DNA of 64,000 nucleotides from Catellatospora tritici (GTDB taxonomy: Bacteria; Actinomycetota; Actinomycetes; Mycobacteriales; Micromonosporaceae), in contig NZ_JAHRCY010000008.1 of assembly GCF_019083965.1 (NCBI RefSeq), positions 186,001 through 250,000 on the forward strand. The letters are read 5' to 3'. Shown piece by piece: positions 8,394 through 17,621 of the stretch (the stretch's first letter is position 1; each line of letters starts with the position of its first letter). The position numbers and the translations under genes were made by a program. The notes beneath the pieces are model-generated. The model was not told the DNA's origin. It ran no database searches and saw nothing but the letters and a program-made list of their open reading frames with translations.

Positions 8394-9101
8394 ATGACCG
8401 GCCCAAGCAAGCCACTGACCATGCCAACCGCCGCACCCCGCACTGGACACCGCCTCGCGCCCATGCCCCTGCGCGAGCGGCTGCCCCGTCGCCTGCTCCA
8501 GCTCACCGCCGGTCTGGCCGCGTACGGCGTCAGCATCAGCCTCATGCTCCACGCCCACCTCGGCAACCAGCCCTGGGACGTGCTCCACCAGGGCATCGCC
8601 CGCCACCTCGGCGTCACCGTCGGCACCGTGCTGATCGGCATGGGCGCGCTGGTGCTGCTGTGCTGGATCCCGCTGCGTCAGCGACCCGGCATCGGCACCA
8701 TCGCCAACATCGTGGTCATCGGCCTGGTCGTCGACGCCGTGAACCCGCTGCTGCCGGACCTGGACCACGTCGCCGGGCGATGGGCGTTCATGCTCGGCGG
8801 GATCGTGCTGTGCGGCTTCGCCAGTGGCCTCTACATCGGAGCCAATCTGGGGCCGGGGCCGCGGGACGGGCTGATGACCGGCCTGGCCGCCCGCCGCTGG
8901 TCGCTGCGCGGCTGGCGCACCCTGCTGGAGGTGACCGTGGTCGTGGCCGGGGCACTGCTCGGCGGCACCGTCGGCATCGGCACCATCCTGTACGCCCTGG
9001 CCATCGGCCCCCTGGCCCAGTTCTTCCTGCCGATGCTCGCCGCCACCCCCCGTCGCGCCCCGGCCACACCCGTCGCCACCCCCGAACCCTGCCCCGCCTG
9101 A
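8394..9101 (+). CDS. YczE-like integral membrane protein
   Basis: A 235-residue protein with five to six membrane helices. Landmarks are LTAGLAAYGVSISLMLHAHL, GNQPWDVLHQG and the conserved loop GANLGPGPRDGLMTGLA, typical of the YczE/YyaS group. The role is unknown. Families of this type sit beside MocR regulators in many genomes, as here. The ATG at 8394 is preferred; an in-frame TTG at 8373 and an ATG at 8463 are possible, and none has a clear ribosome-binding site. The C-terminus is a short Pro/Ala-rich cytoplasmic tail. Confidence 0.83.
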   Translation: MTGPSKPLTMPTAAPRTGHRLAPMPLRERLPRRLLQLTAGLAAYGVSISLMLHAHLGNQPWDVLHQGIARHLGVTVGTVLIGMGALVLLCWIPLRQRPGIGTIANIVVIGLVVDAVNPLLPDLDHVAGRWAFMLGGIVLCGFASGLYIGANLGPGPRDGLMTGLAARRWSLRGWRTLLEVTVVVAGALLGGTVGIGTILYALAIGPLAQFFLPMLAATPRRAPATPVATPEPCPA

Positions 9102-9219
9102 CACCCTCTCCCTGTCGGGCCCTCCCCGTCGGGCCCTCCCCGCCGAGCCGCTTCGCGCCCGGCCGCACCCGCCGGGCACTTCGCGTCGGGCCGCATCGCG
9201 GCCGCCTGCGGCCAGCGCA

Positions 9220-9281
9220 TGCAGTTTCGGGGAAGGTGCACAAATCTTGAGCAGCGTTCGCGCAGTTTCCCCGAAAGTGCA
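9220..9281. repeat. Palindromic element D, copy 1
   Basis: The left arm 9220-9240 (core TTTCGGGGAA) and right arm 9262-9281 (core TTCCCCGAAA) form an imperfect hairpin around a loop containing AATCTTG. The first 20 bases of the left arm are identical to the reverse complement of the right arm of copy 2 at 43585-43604. Confidence 0.75.
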
Positions 9282-9327
9282 CGCCGATCCGGGTGGGGCG
9301 GCGCGGCGCGGCGGGGGTGGCAGCATG

Positions 9328-9393
9328 ATGATCCCTAATCGTGGACGCTGGGTGCTGCTATAGCGACACCCAGCGTCCACGATTAGGGATCAT
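9328..9393. repeat. Palindromic element B, copy 1 (perfect 27-bp arms)
   Basis: The arms 9328-9354 and 9367-9393 are perfect reverse complements (core GTGGACGCTGGGTG) around a 12-base loop containing GCTATAGC. It lies between convergent genes and could terminate both. Copy 2 is at 18621-18684 with the loop in the opposite orientation. Confidence 0.85.
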
Positions 9394-9538
9394 GCCGACC
9401 ACACAAGATCATCAACGGTCGCGACGACCCTGGTGGCGCGCACAAGCCGAGTCGGTCCGGCAATCGGGGTCGCGCTGCGCCAAGGCGCGACACGGCCAGC
9501 CGGTGACGTGAAAGGTGACGAAGTCAGTCCTGCTCCAC

Positions 9539-9625
9539 CAGGGGTGGCGGCGTCGTTCCGGCCGGGCCAGGGGTGGCAACACCGTTTCGGCCGTGTCAGG
9601 GGTGAGGGCGTCGGTTCGGCTGCGG
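9539..9625. repeat. Three 29-bp imperfect tandem repeats at the PAP2 gene end
   Basis: Three copies start at 9539, 9568 and 9597, each beginning CAGGGGTG and carrying GTT/CGG near the middle. The third copy encodes part of the PAP2 protein's proline-rich tail; the stop codon (9596-9598) spans the junction of copies two and three. Confidence 0.7.
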
Positions 9626-10333
9626 CAGGGGGTCGGGTTCGGGGTCCGGGTCTCCTGACAGCGGAGCGGTGGCGGTCGGGCGCCAGACGTAGCGGCGGCT
9701 GAGCAGGCACGCGGTGGCGATCACCGTCACCAGCCAGGCGGCGCCGAGCGCGGCCCCGCCGATGACGTCGGTGAGCCAGTGCACGCCCAGATACACCCGG
9801 GAGAAGGCCACCAGCAGCACCACCAGCCCGGCCCCCAGCCACACCGCGACCCGGGCGCGGCCGCGTACCCGTAGGGAGATCAGCAGGGCGAGCAGGCCGT
9901 AGGCGGCGGCCGCCTGGGCGGTGTGCCCGGACGGGAACGCGTAGCCGCCTGCGGCGGTCAGCGCCTCGGACACCTCGGGCCGGGCTCGGGCCAGGGCCAG
10001 CTTGGCCACGCTGACCAGCGCGGCGGCGCCCACGGTCACCACGATCGCCAGCAGCGCCGTCCACCGCCGCGAGCGCCAGAGCGGAATGGCGACCGCGGTG
10101 GCCAGCAGCAGTGGGATGGTGACCCAGCCGCTGCCCAGCCAGGTAAGCAGCTGCAGGCAGTTCGTGAGCCAGCCGGTACGGTGCGCGACCAGCCAGCCGG
10201 TGACCGCGGGGTCCGTACTTCCGGATTCGTCCTGGGCCGCCAGGTCGTCGGCGAGCGAACCGAACACCCAGGCCGCGAGCACGACAGCTGCGGCGCCGAG
10301 AGCCAGCCAACGCCGCAGCAGACGATCAGGCAA
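9596..10333 (-). CDS. PAP2-family membrane phosphatase
   Basis: A 245-residue integral membrane phosphatase of the phosphatidic acid phosphatase type 2 superfamily. The three catalytic signatures are present: K111-R118-P119 (KLALARARP), PSGH at 134-137, and SR178-179 with H185 and D189 (SRVYLGVHWLTD). It has about six membrane helices. It would hydrolyse a lipid phosphate or isoprenoid pyrophosphate at the outer face of the membrane; the exact substrate is open. The TTG start is chosen because GGAGGG lies 6 bases before it; the start overlaps the end of the upstream pump gene by 8 bases, so the two are coupled. The Pro-rich C-terminal tail reads into a tandem repeat. Confidence 0.9.
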   Translation of the reverse strand: MPDRLLRRWLALGAAAVVLAAWVFGSLADDLAAQDESGSTDPAVTGWLVAHRTGWLTNCLQLLTWLGSGWVTIPLLLATAVAIPLWRSRRWTALLAIVVTVGAAALVSVAKLALARARPEVSEALTAAGGYAFPSGHTAQAAAAYGLLALLISLRVRGRARVAVWLGAGLVVLLVAFSRVYLGVHWLTDVIGGAALGAAWLVTVIATACLLSRRYVWRPTATAPLSGDPDPEPDPLPQPNRRPHP

Positions 10334-13300
10334 CGCACACCCTCCCGTAGCAGCCGGTGAGATACCTGGACAACCGGGCCAGCGCCGCCGCCGTCACGCC
10401 GGTCGCCCGCGCCCGCCGTCTGGTGCCCCGGTCGACTCTTCCGATCACATTCCGCCGGAGATCGCCGATCGCGGCCATCAACTCAGGTTCCCACCAGCGT
10501 CCGGACCACAAACGGCGATCATGAAGCCACGCGGCGCAGGCAGCCGCGCGGGCGGCAGCGCAGACAGCAGCGAAGCCGACGGCCCAGGCCGCCGCATAGG
10601 CAGCGGCCAAGCCGACCACGAAGGCAGCCGCAAAGGCAGCGGTGAAGGCGGCAAAGCCGACCGCGAAGGCGGCGCCGAAGCCGACCGTGAAGGCGACCGC
10701 GAAGGCGGCGTTGAAGGTGACCGGGAAGGCAGCCGCGACGGTGGCGGTGAAGGCGGCGGTGCCGTCGGCGGTGGCCGGGCGGCCCGGGGCGCCGGACGGC
10801 AGCGGCCCGTCCGGGGCGGTCGTCGCCGAGGCCCGGCCCGCCTTGCCCTTGCCGAAGCGCAGGTACAGCGCGGGCAGGACGAACAGGTTGAGCAGGGTCG
10901 AGGTGACCAGCCCGCCAAGGATGACCACGGCCATCGGGTGCTCGATCTCGTGCCCGGGGATGTCGCCGAGCGCGACCAGCGGCACCAGCGCCAGCCCGGT
11001 CGCCAGGGTGGTCATCAGGATCGGCGAGAGCCGCTCCTTGGCCCCGCGCAGCACCAGGCCCAGGCCGAACGGCTCGCCCTCTTCCCGTTCCAGGTGCTGG
11101 AAGTGGTTGATCAGCAGGATGCCGTTGCGGGCGGCGATGCCGAGCACGGTGAAGAAGCCCACCAGCGACCCGAGCGTGATCAGACCGCCGGTGAGGAAGG
11201 CGGCGAGCACGCCGCCGACCAGGGCCGAGGGCAGGGTGAGGAAGGACAGCAGGGCCAGCCGCCAGCTGTCGTACGACGCCTGGAGCAGGAAGAAGATCGC
11301 CACCACGGCCAGTACGGCGAACAGCAGCAGCCGCTTCTGGGCGGCCTGCCGTTCGGCGTACTCGCCGAGCAGTTCGGCGTGGTAGCCGCGCGGGAAGTCG
11401 ACCTGCTCGGCCATCTTGGTCTCCAGCTCGTTGACGACCGAGCCGAGGTCGCGGCCGTGCACGTTGGCGCCGACATCGATCTTGCGGGAGGCGGCGTCGT
11501 GCTCGATCTGGTTGGGCGTCGCGGCGACCTTGACGGAGGCCACCTCGCTCAGCGGCACCGTGCCGCCACCGGGCACGTCGATCGGCAACTGCTTGATCGA
11601 GTCGACATTCTGCCTGGTCGCGGGCGTGCTCCACACGTTGACGTCGTATGCCTTGCCGTCGCGGAAGATGTCGCCGACCTCTTCCCCGGCCATCAGCGTG
11701 GCGGCGGCGCGGCGTACGTCACCGGGTTTGATCCCGAGCGCCTGCGCCTTGGCCAGGTCCACCTCGACCTGCACCTGTGGCACGTCGGCCTGCAGCGAGA
11801 TGTGCTCGTCGACCACGCCGTCGATGCCGCCCAGGATGTCGCGCACCTGCTCGGCCTGTGCCTTCATGGTCTTCAGGTCCTCGCCGTAGATGCGCACCAC
11901 GACCGCGTCGCCCGCGCCGGACAGCACCTCGCGCACCCGCTCCTTGAGGTAGGTCTGCACGTCGCGACGCAGGCCCGGGTAGCTCTGCACCACGGCTTCG
12001 ATCTTCTTCAGCGTGGTGTCGTAGTCGGCCGACGGGTCGACGCTGATCCAGTTCTCGCCGAAGTTGACGCCCACGACCTCGTCGGCGATGAGCGCCTGGC
12101 CGATGTGGGCGCCGAAGTTGCGTACCCCCGGAATGGCCATCAGGTCCTTGCTGGCCTGCTGGGTGATGCGCACCTCCTCCGGGTGCGAGGCGCCCGGCTC
12201 GGTGACCCAGTGCATCAGGAAGTCGCGTTCCTTGAACGAGGGCAGCAGTGCCTGGCCGAGGCCCGGCAGCACCGCGACCCCGGCCAGCACGATGATCGCG
12301 ACCAGGGCATACGCCCGCCCGGGGCGCTTGGTGATGCGCGCCAGCGCCGCCGTGTACCCGCGCTGCAGCCAGCGCACCAGCGGCGACTCGCGCCGCTCCA
12401 GCGGGGCCTTGCGCAGCAGGATCAGCGCCAGCGCCGGGGTGACCGTCAGCGCCACGACCATCGAGGCGAGCACCGCCAGCATGTACGCCAGCGCCAGCGG
12501 CCGGAAGAACGAGCCGGTCAGGCCCTCTAGGAAGAACACCGGGACGGCCGAGGCGATGATGATCAGGGTGGCGTAGACGATCGGGCCTCGGACCTCCAGC
12601 GACGCGTCGAGCACGGTCCTGGCGGTGGTGCGCAGCGAAGCGTCGGCGCCGTCGCGCCGGGTCTGGCGCAGCCGTCTGACGATGTTCTCGATGTCGATGA
12701 TCGCGTCGTCGACGACCACGCCGACGGCGATCACCAGCCCGGCGAGGATCATGGTGTTGATGCCGAACCCGAACGCGTTGAGCAGCAGGGTCGCGGCGGT
12801 CAGCGACAGCGGGATGGCGATCAGGCTGATCAGCGCGGTACGCCACTCGAACAGGAACAGGGCCAGCACCAGCACGACCAGCAGGCAGCCCAGCGCCAGG
12901 GCGCGGCCCAGGTTGCCGATGGCGGTCTCCACGAAGGTGGCCGGCCGGAAGATCGTGGTGTCGACGTCGATGCCGGTCAGGCCGGGCGCGAGTTCCTTCA
13001 TCGCCTCCTCGACGCCCTGGGTGACCTCCAGCGTGTTGCCCCAGGGCAGCTTCTCGACGATCAGCATCAGGCCGGGGCCGCCGTTGATGACGGCGTCGCC
13101 GATGAGCGGCTGGTGGTCCTCGGTGATGGTGGCGACGTCGGACAGCTTGACGGTCTGGCCGTCGCGTTCGGCCACCGGCACCTGGGCCAGGTCGGACGGC
13201 AGCACGATGGGCAGCACGTGCTGGATCGGCATGCGCTGGTTGGGCGTGTCCAGGTGGCCGCCGGTGCCGACGACGGCGCCCGCGGAGTAGCGCAGCAGGC

Positions 13301-13946
13301 CGGAGTCGAGCGCGTTCGCGGTCACCTCCATGACCTCGTCCAGGGTCACGTCGTGCTGCTTCATCCGCGCCGGGTCGACCTGGACCTGCATCATCTGGAT
13401 GCGCTCGCCCCAGATGGCGACGTTGGCGACGCCGGGCACGCGCAGCAGGCGGTTGCGGATGGTCCAGTACGAGATCATCGACAGGTCGATCAGCGACCGG
13501 TCCGGCGAGGACAGCCCGATCTTCATGACGCGGCTGGTCGACGACAGCGGTTGCAGCATGAACGGCGGGCTGGCCCAGGTCGGCAGGGTGGCGGTCACGT
13601 CGTTGAGGCGCTCGGAGACCAGCTGCCGAGCCCGCAGCAGGTCGGTGCCGGGCTTGAAGATGAGCACGATCGACGACAGCTGCGGCACCGACTTGGACCG
13701 GATCGCGTCCAGCCCTTCGACGCCGTTGAGCGCCTGCTCCAGCGGCACGGTGACCAGCGATTCGACCTCAGCCGCGGACAGGCCCAGGCTGGGCGTCTGG
13801 ATCTCCACCCGGGGCGGGGCGAACTCCGGGAAGACGTCCACCGGCATGTCGCGCAGCTGCCCGACGCCGAAGAACATCAGGCCGCAGGCGATCGCGACCA
13901 CCAGGGCCCGGAACTTCAGGCTGGAACCGACGATCCACCGCATCAT
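10326..13946 (-). CDS. RND-family efflux permease (CusA/CzcA-like) with repetitive C-terminal extension
   Basis: A 1206-residue RND pump, last pump gene of a set transcribed toward lower coordinates. Residues 1-1045 align in plan with heavy-metal-type RND permeases: first helix at about 12-30, a large external domain, helix 4 with GVVVDDAIIDIENI (acidic proton-relay residues near 411-412), a second external domain, and helices 9-12 ending VLPALYLRFGK. The length usual for the family is about 1030-1050. The last 160 residues are an Ala/Phe/Val-rich extension of tetrapeptide repeats encoded by a 12-bp DNA repeat, then a basic tail. RND pumps of this class normally work with an adaptor and an outer membrane channel, and no channel gene is present. 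The substrate is unknown. Confidence 0.9.
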   Translation of the reverse strand: MMRWIVGSSLKFRALVVAIACGLMFFGVGQLRDMPVDVFPEFAPPRVEIQTPSLGLSAAEVESLVTVPLEQALNGVEGLDAIRSKSVPQLSSIVLIFKPGTDLLRARQLVSERLNDVTATLPTWASPPFMLQPLSSTSRVMKIGLSSPDRSLIDLSMISYWTIRNRLLRVPGVANVAIWGERIQMMQVQVDPARMKQHDVTLDEVMEVTANALDSGLLRYSAGAVVGTGGHLDTPNQRMPIQHVLPIVLPSDLAQVPVAERDGQTVKLSDVATITEDHQPLIGDAVINGGPGLMLIVEKLPWGNTLEVTQGVEEAMKELAPGLTGIDVDTTIFRPATFVETAIGNLGRALALGCLLVVLVLALFLFEWRTALISLIAIPLSLTAATLLLNAFGFGINTMILAGLVIAVGVVVDDAIIDIENIVRRLRQTRRDGADASLRTTARTVLDASLEVRGPIVYATLIIIASAVPVFFLEGLTGSFFRPLALAYMLAVLASMVVALTVTPALALILLRKAPLERRESPLVRWLQRGYTAALARITKRPGRAYALVAIIVLAGVAVLPGLGQALLPSFKERDFLMHWVTEPGASHPEEVRITQQASKDLMAIPGVRNFGAHIGQALIADEVVGVNFGENWISVDPSADYDTTLKKIEAVVQSYPGLRRDVQTYLKERVREVLSGAGDAVVVRIYGEDLKTMKAQAEQVRDILGGIDGVVDEHISLQADVPQVQVEVDLAKAQALGIKPGDVRRAAATLMAGEEVGDIFRDGKAYDVNVWSTPATRQNVDSIKQLPIDVPGGGTVPLSEVASVKVAATPNQIEHDAASRKIDVGANVHGRDLGSVVNELETKMAEQVDFPRGYHAELLGEYAERQAAQKRLLLFAVLAVVAIFFLLQASYDSWRLALLSFLTLPSALVGGVLAAFLTGGLITLGSLVGFFTVLGIAARNGILLINHFQHLEREEGEPFGLGLVLRGAKERLSPILMTTLATGLALVPLVALGDIPGHEIEHPMAVVILGGLVTSTLLNLFVLPALYLRFGKGKAGRASATTAPDGPLPSGAPGRPATADGTAAFTATVAAAFPVTFNAAFAVAFTVGFGAAFAVGFAAFTAAFAAAFVVGLAAAYAAAWAVGFAAVCAAARAAACAAWLHDRRLWSGRWWEPELMAAIGDLRRNVIGRVDRGTRRRARATGVTAAALARLSRYLTGCYGRVCVA
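10612..10764. repeat. 12-bp degenerate tandem repeat inside the RND gene 3' end
   Basis: About a dozen degenerate units of the form GACCGCGAAGGC encode the AF(A/T)V-type tetrapeptides of the pump's C-terminal extension. On the opposite strand the same DNA reads as a Lys/Ala-rich frame with no other sign of being a gene. Confidence 0.75.
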
Positions 13947-13959
13947 GGCCGCTGCCCCG

Positions 13960-14433
13960 TCACTTACCGACGCCGGTTTCCGCGCCGTACAGCTCGGCCA
14001 CGCCCACGGTCACCACGGGCGTGCCCGCGGCCGGGCCCTGGGCGAGCAGCACCTTGTCGCCCTGGATCGCGGTCACTGTCAGCGGGTGGCGTACGAACGC
14101 CAGCGGGTGGTCGGTTGGCGTGTACGCCCAGGTGGTGCCGTCAGGCAGGTACATCAGCGCTGAGTACGGGATGGTGGTGATCGCGCGCTTGCCGGCCGTG
14201 GCCGCCGCGACCGGCTGCGTCTGCAGGCCCAGCCGTGCCGCGCCCTCCTCGGTGAGCACGACCTTCTTCTCGGTACGGCCCGGCAGCGCCTCCACCTTGG
14301 CCGGTTTGGGCGCCGCAGCCGTGCTCTCCGGTTCCCGCAGCACCGCCGCCACCCCCAGCCCGGCGACCAAGAACAGGCCCACCACCAGGGCGATGACGGT
14401 CCAGCGGTCCCACTTGCCGCCCCAACGCTTCAC
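13960..14433 (-). CDS. Very short membrane-anchored RND adaptor-like protein
   Basis: A 157-residue protein with one N-terminal membrane helix (IALVVGLFLVAGLGVAAVL, about residues 12-30) and a small beta-rich outer domain. That domain (KKVVLTEEGAARLGLQT, ITTIPYSALMYLPDG, then PVVTVGVAELYGAETG) resembles the C-terminal part of HlyD/CusB-type adaptors. It is well under half the usual adaptor length and lacks the long alpha-hairpin and lipoyl parts, which a bacterium without an outer membrane may not need. GTG at 14433 is favoured because AAGGAG lies 9 bases upstream; the ATG at 14442 would directly abut that ribosome-binding site. It sits 11-20 bases after one pump and 13 bases before the other. 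Confidence 0.75.
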   Translation of the reverse strand: MKRWGGKWDRWTVIALVVGLFLVAGLGVAAVLREPESTAAAPKPAKVEALPGRTEKKVVLTEEGAARLGLQTQPVAAATAGKRAITTIPYSALMYLPDGTTWAYTPTDHPLAFVRHPLTVTAIQGDKVLLAQGPAAGTPVVTVGVAELYGAETGVGK

Positions 14434-14453
14434 GACGGTCATCTCCTTCGGGC

Positions 14454-17400
14454 TCAGATCGCCTGCGGTTCGGCGGGCAGGGACAGCTCGTCGCGCAGGC
14501 TGTCGCGGCCGAACCGCAGGTACAGCGCGGGCACCACGAACAGGGCCAGCAGCAGCGCCACCACCAGACCGGCCAGCAGCACCCACACGATCGGGCGCAG
14601 CACCTCCAGCCCCGCCACCCAGCCCAGCAACAGCACCGGCAGCAGCGCGGCGGCCGTGGCGACCACGCTCACCAGCAGCGGTCCGGCCTGCTCGGCCGCG
14701 GCGCGGGCGACCAGTTCCGGCCCGAACGGCAGCCCCGGCGTGTCCGGGGTGCCGCGCTCCAGCCGCTGCGCGTGCTTGACCTGCTGCAGCACCATCCGCA
14801 GGCTGAGCCCGGCGATGGCGATGAACGCCGCCAGTGAGCTGATCGCGGTCAGCTGCGACCCGATCGCCCCGGCGACCAGCCCGCCCGCGACGGCCACCGG
14901 CAGCGTCAGGAACAGCAGCGTGGACAGCAGCCAGCTGCCGACGGCCGCCTGCAGCAGCAGGAAGATCAGGACCAGCGCGGCGAACGCGGCCAGCAGCAGC
15001 CGGTTCTGGTCGTCGATGCGGTGCTCGTACGCGCCGAGCAGCTCGGCGTGGTGCTCGAGCGGGAACGACACGTGCTCCAGCCGGTCGTCGACCTGCTGGA
15101 CCACGGCCCGGTAGTCGCGGGCCTTGATCCCGGCGCTGACGTCGATGTAGCGCGACACCGAGTCGCGTTCGATCACGTTCGGCCCGGCCACCACGTTCAC
15201 GTCGGCGACGTCACCCAGGCGCACCTGCCCGCCGGACGGCGTATTGATCATGAGGTCGCGTACGCCGGAGAGGCTGTTGCGCACCTCCGGGGTGCCCCAG
15301 ACCACCACTTCGAAGACCTTCTGGTCCTCGAACAGGTTGCCGACCTGGATGCCCGACAGCATCGTCGCGGCGGCGCGGCGCACGTCACCGGGCTTGAGCC
15401 CGGCCTGCTGCGCCTTGGCCAGGTCCACCTTGACCTGCACCGTGGGCTGCTCGACCGGCAGATCGGCCTGCGGGTTCACCACGCCGTCGATCCCGCCGAG
15501 CAGGTCGCGCACCTCGACGGCCTTGGCCTTGAGCACGTTCAGGTCCTGACCGTAGACGCGGACCACGATCGCGTCGTCGGCGCCGGACAGCAGCTGCGTG
15601 ATCCGCTGCTCCGGGTACGTGACCACGTCGGTGTCCAGCCCCGGGTAGCTGGCCACCAGCTCGCTGACCGCCTGGCGCGTCCGGTCGTAGTGGGCGCCGG
15701 GTTCGAGGGTCACCCACAGCTCCCCGGAGTCGACGTTGACGACCTGGTCGGAGGCGATCGCCCGGCCCAGGTGCGCGCCGACGTCGCGTACCCCCGGGAT
15801 GGCCCGCAGCTCCTGGCTGGCCCGCTCGGTGACCCGGGTCATCTCCTGGGCCGACGTGCCCGGCACCGCGTCCCACTGGACCAGCAGGTTGCGCTCGCGC
15901 AGCGCCGGGATGGCCGACTGGGCCAGCGGCTGCAGCAGCGCCACCGCCCCGCCGAGCAGCACCAGCCCGGCCAGGCCGTACACCAGCGCCGGGCCGCGCA
16001 GCACCGCGGCGAGCCCGTCGGCGTAGACCCGGTGCCACCAGCTCAGCACCGGCGACCGGTGCCGCTCCAGCGGCGCCTCGCGCAGCAGCACCGCCGCCAT
16101 CGCGGGCGTGAACGTCAGCGACACCAGCGACGAGGCGAGCACCACCGCGACGAACGCCAGCACCAGCGGCCGGAAGAACAGCCCGGTCAGCTCCGGGAGC
16201 AGCAGCAGCGGCGCGGCCGCGACCAGGATGATCAGCGTCGCGTACGTCATCGGGCCGCGCACCTCGAGCGCCGCGTCCAGGATGGTCCGGCCCGCCGAGA
16301 TCTCCTGCCCGGTGTCGCGCCGGGCGATGCGGCGCTCGCGCAGGCGCCGGGACAGGTGCATGGTGTCGCCGACCGCGTCGGCGACCGCGAAGACCAGTCC
16401 GACCAGCACTCCGGCGATGAGCATGAACGTCAGGCCGTACCCGGCCAGACTCAGCACCACCCACGCCAGCGCGACCGACAGCACCACCGCGAGGAACGTG
16501 ATCAGCGCGGCCCGCCACTCCCACAGCAGCAGGATCAGCACCAGCGCCAGCAGCACCAGCCCGAGCAGCGCGGCCAGGCCGACATTGCCCAGCGCGTGGT
16601 CGATGAAAGTCGCCGGCCGGTACATCTCGGAGTCGACCTGGATGCCGGTCAGGCCGGGCCGCAGCGACTCCAGCGCCGCCTCGACGCCGCGCGACACCTC
16701 GACCGTGTCGGCGTTGGGGAACTTCTCCACGACCAGCATCAGACCCGGTCCGCCGGACACCAGGGCGTCGCCGATCAGCGGCTGGTGGTCTTCGACCACG
16801 GTCGCCACGTCGCCCAGGCGCAGCCGCTTGCCCGACGCCTGGTCCTCGATCGTCACCTGGGCCAGGTCCTCCGGCGTACGGATCGGCAGAATGTGCTGGA
16901 TGCCCAGCCGCTGGTTGGGCGTGTCGATGAAACCGCCGGTGCCCGGGGTCGACGCCTCCAGGAAGGTCAGCGGCGACACCCACAGCGAGTTGCCCGCCGT
17001 GGACACGACCTGGTTCAGCGTCACGCCGTTGGCGCGCAGCTTCTCGGGGTCGACCTGCACCTGCAACTGGCGCTCGCGGTGGCCCCAGACGGACACGTTG
17101 GCCACGCCGGGCACGCCGGTCAGCCGCGGCTTGACCACCCAGCGGGCCAGCACCGACATCTCGGTGAGCGACAGGTCCTTCGCGGTCAGGCCCACCATCA
17201 TCACGCGGTTGGTGGACGACAGCGGCTGGAGCATCACCGGCGGGCTGGACACATTGGGCAGCGCGTGGGCCTGGGTGAGGCGCTCCTGGACCATCTGCCG
17301 GGCCCGGAACACGTCGGTGCCCGGTTCGAAGATCATCTCAATGGAGGACAGCCCCGGCACCGATTCGGAGTTGATGTCGTCGAGCCAGGCCACGCCGTTG

Positions 17401-17621
17401 AGCAGGTCCGACTCCAGCGGGACGGTGATCAGCTGCTCCACCTCGGTGGCCGACAGCCCCAGCGCCTCGGTCTGCACCTCCACCCGGGGGGCGGTGAACT
17501 CCGGCAACACGTCGCGCGGGGCGCTCTTGAGCCGGACCGCGCCGAGCACGAGCAGCGCCGCCGCGAGCGGAATGATCAACAATCGGAAGCGCAGGCTCGC
17601 CCGCACCAGCCACCGCATCAT
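14454..17621 (-). CDS. RND-family efflux permease (CusA/CzcA-like) with altered helix 4
   Basis: A 1055-residue RND pump of normal length, first gene of the pump set. It starts MMRWLVRASLRFRLL like its downstream paralogue (MMRWIVGSS) and ends VVPALYLRFGRDSLRD. Helix 4 reads GLVFAVADAVGDTMHLS (near residues 405-422). Aligned with the paralogue's VVVDDAIIDIENI, the first Asp is Ala and the Glu-Asn pair is Met-His, while the second Asp is kept. This suggests impaired or different proton coupling, perhaps as a partner in a mixed trimer. The gene runs into the short adaptor and then the second pump, so all would be co-expressed. The substrate is unknown. Confidence 0.9.
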   Translation of the reverse strand: MMRWLVRASLRFRLLIIPLAAALLVLGAVRLKSAPRDVLPEFTAPRVEVQTEALGLSATEVEQLITVPLESDLLNGVAWLDDINSESVPGLSSIEMIFEPGTDVFRARQMVQERLTQAHALPNVSSPPVMLQPLSSTNRVMMVGLTAKDLSLTEMSVLARWVVKPRLTGVPGVANVSVWGHRERQLQVQVDPEKLRANGVTLNQVVSTAGNSLWVSPLTFLEASTPGTGGFIDTPNQRLGIQHILPIRTPEDLAQVTIEDQASGKRLRLGDVATVVEDHQPLIGDALVSGGPGLMLVVEKFPNADTVEVSRGVEAALESLRPGLTGIQVDSEMYRPATFIDHALGNVGLAALLGLVLLALVLILLLWEWRAALITFLAVVLSVALAWVVLSLAGYGLTFMLIAGVLVGLVFAVADAVGDTMHLSRRLRERRIARRDTGQEISAGRTILDAALEVRGPMTYATLIILVAAAPLLLLPELTGLFFRPLVLAFVAVVLASSLVSLTFTPAMAAVLLREAPLERHRSPVLSWWHRVYADGLAAVLRGPALVYGLAGLVLLGGAVALLQPLAQSAIPALRERNLLVQWDAVPGTSAQEMTRVTERASQELRAIPGVRDVGAHLGRAIASDQVVNVDSGELWVTLEPGAHYDRTRQAVSELVASYPGLDTDVVTYPEQRITQLLSGADDAIVVRVYGQDLNVLKAKAVEVRDLLGGIDGVVNPQADLPVEQPTVQVKVDLAKAQQAGLKPGDVRRAAATMLSGIQVGNLFEDQKVFEVVVWGTPEVRNSLSGVRDLMINTPSGGQVRLGDVADVNVVAGPNVIERDSVSRYIDVSAGIKARDYRAVVQQVDDRLEHVSFPLEHHAELLGAYEHRIDDQNRLLLAAFAALVLIFLLLQAAVGSWLLSTLLFLTLPVAVAGGLVAGAIGSQLTAISSLAAFIAIAGLSLRMVLQQVKHAQRLERGTPDTPGLPFGPELVARAAAEQAGPLLVSVVATAAALLPVLLLGWVAGLEVLRPIVWVLLAGLVVALLLALFVVPALYLRFGRDSLRDELSLPAEPQAI

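Larger units (their letters stand above)
9102..9595. other. Gene-free stretch holding three repeat structures
   Basis: About 490 bases without a credible gene. It holds CCTCCCCGTCGGGC direct repeats near 9110-9150, palindromic element D copy 1, the perfect 27-bp palindrome of element B, and the start of a 29-bp tandem repeat that runs into the 3' end of the PAP2 gene. The open frames here lack third-position G/C bias and domain similarity. Confidence 0.7.

Noticed and set aside
6833..8641. A 602-codon version of the MocR gene
   Set aside because: The extra 119 codons overlap the divergent YczE-like gene and have no protein-like composition; the winged helix starts normally from 8284.
10642..11385. 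A Lys/Ala-rich, histone H1-like frame on the plus strand
   Set aside because: It is the antisense reading of the pump's 12-bp repeat and continues opposite conserved RND sequence. There is no ribosome-binding site and no independent support.
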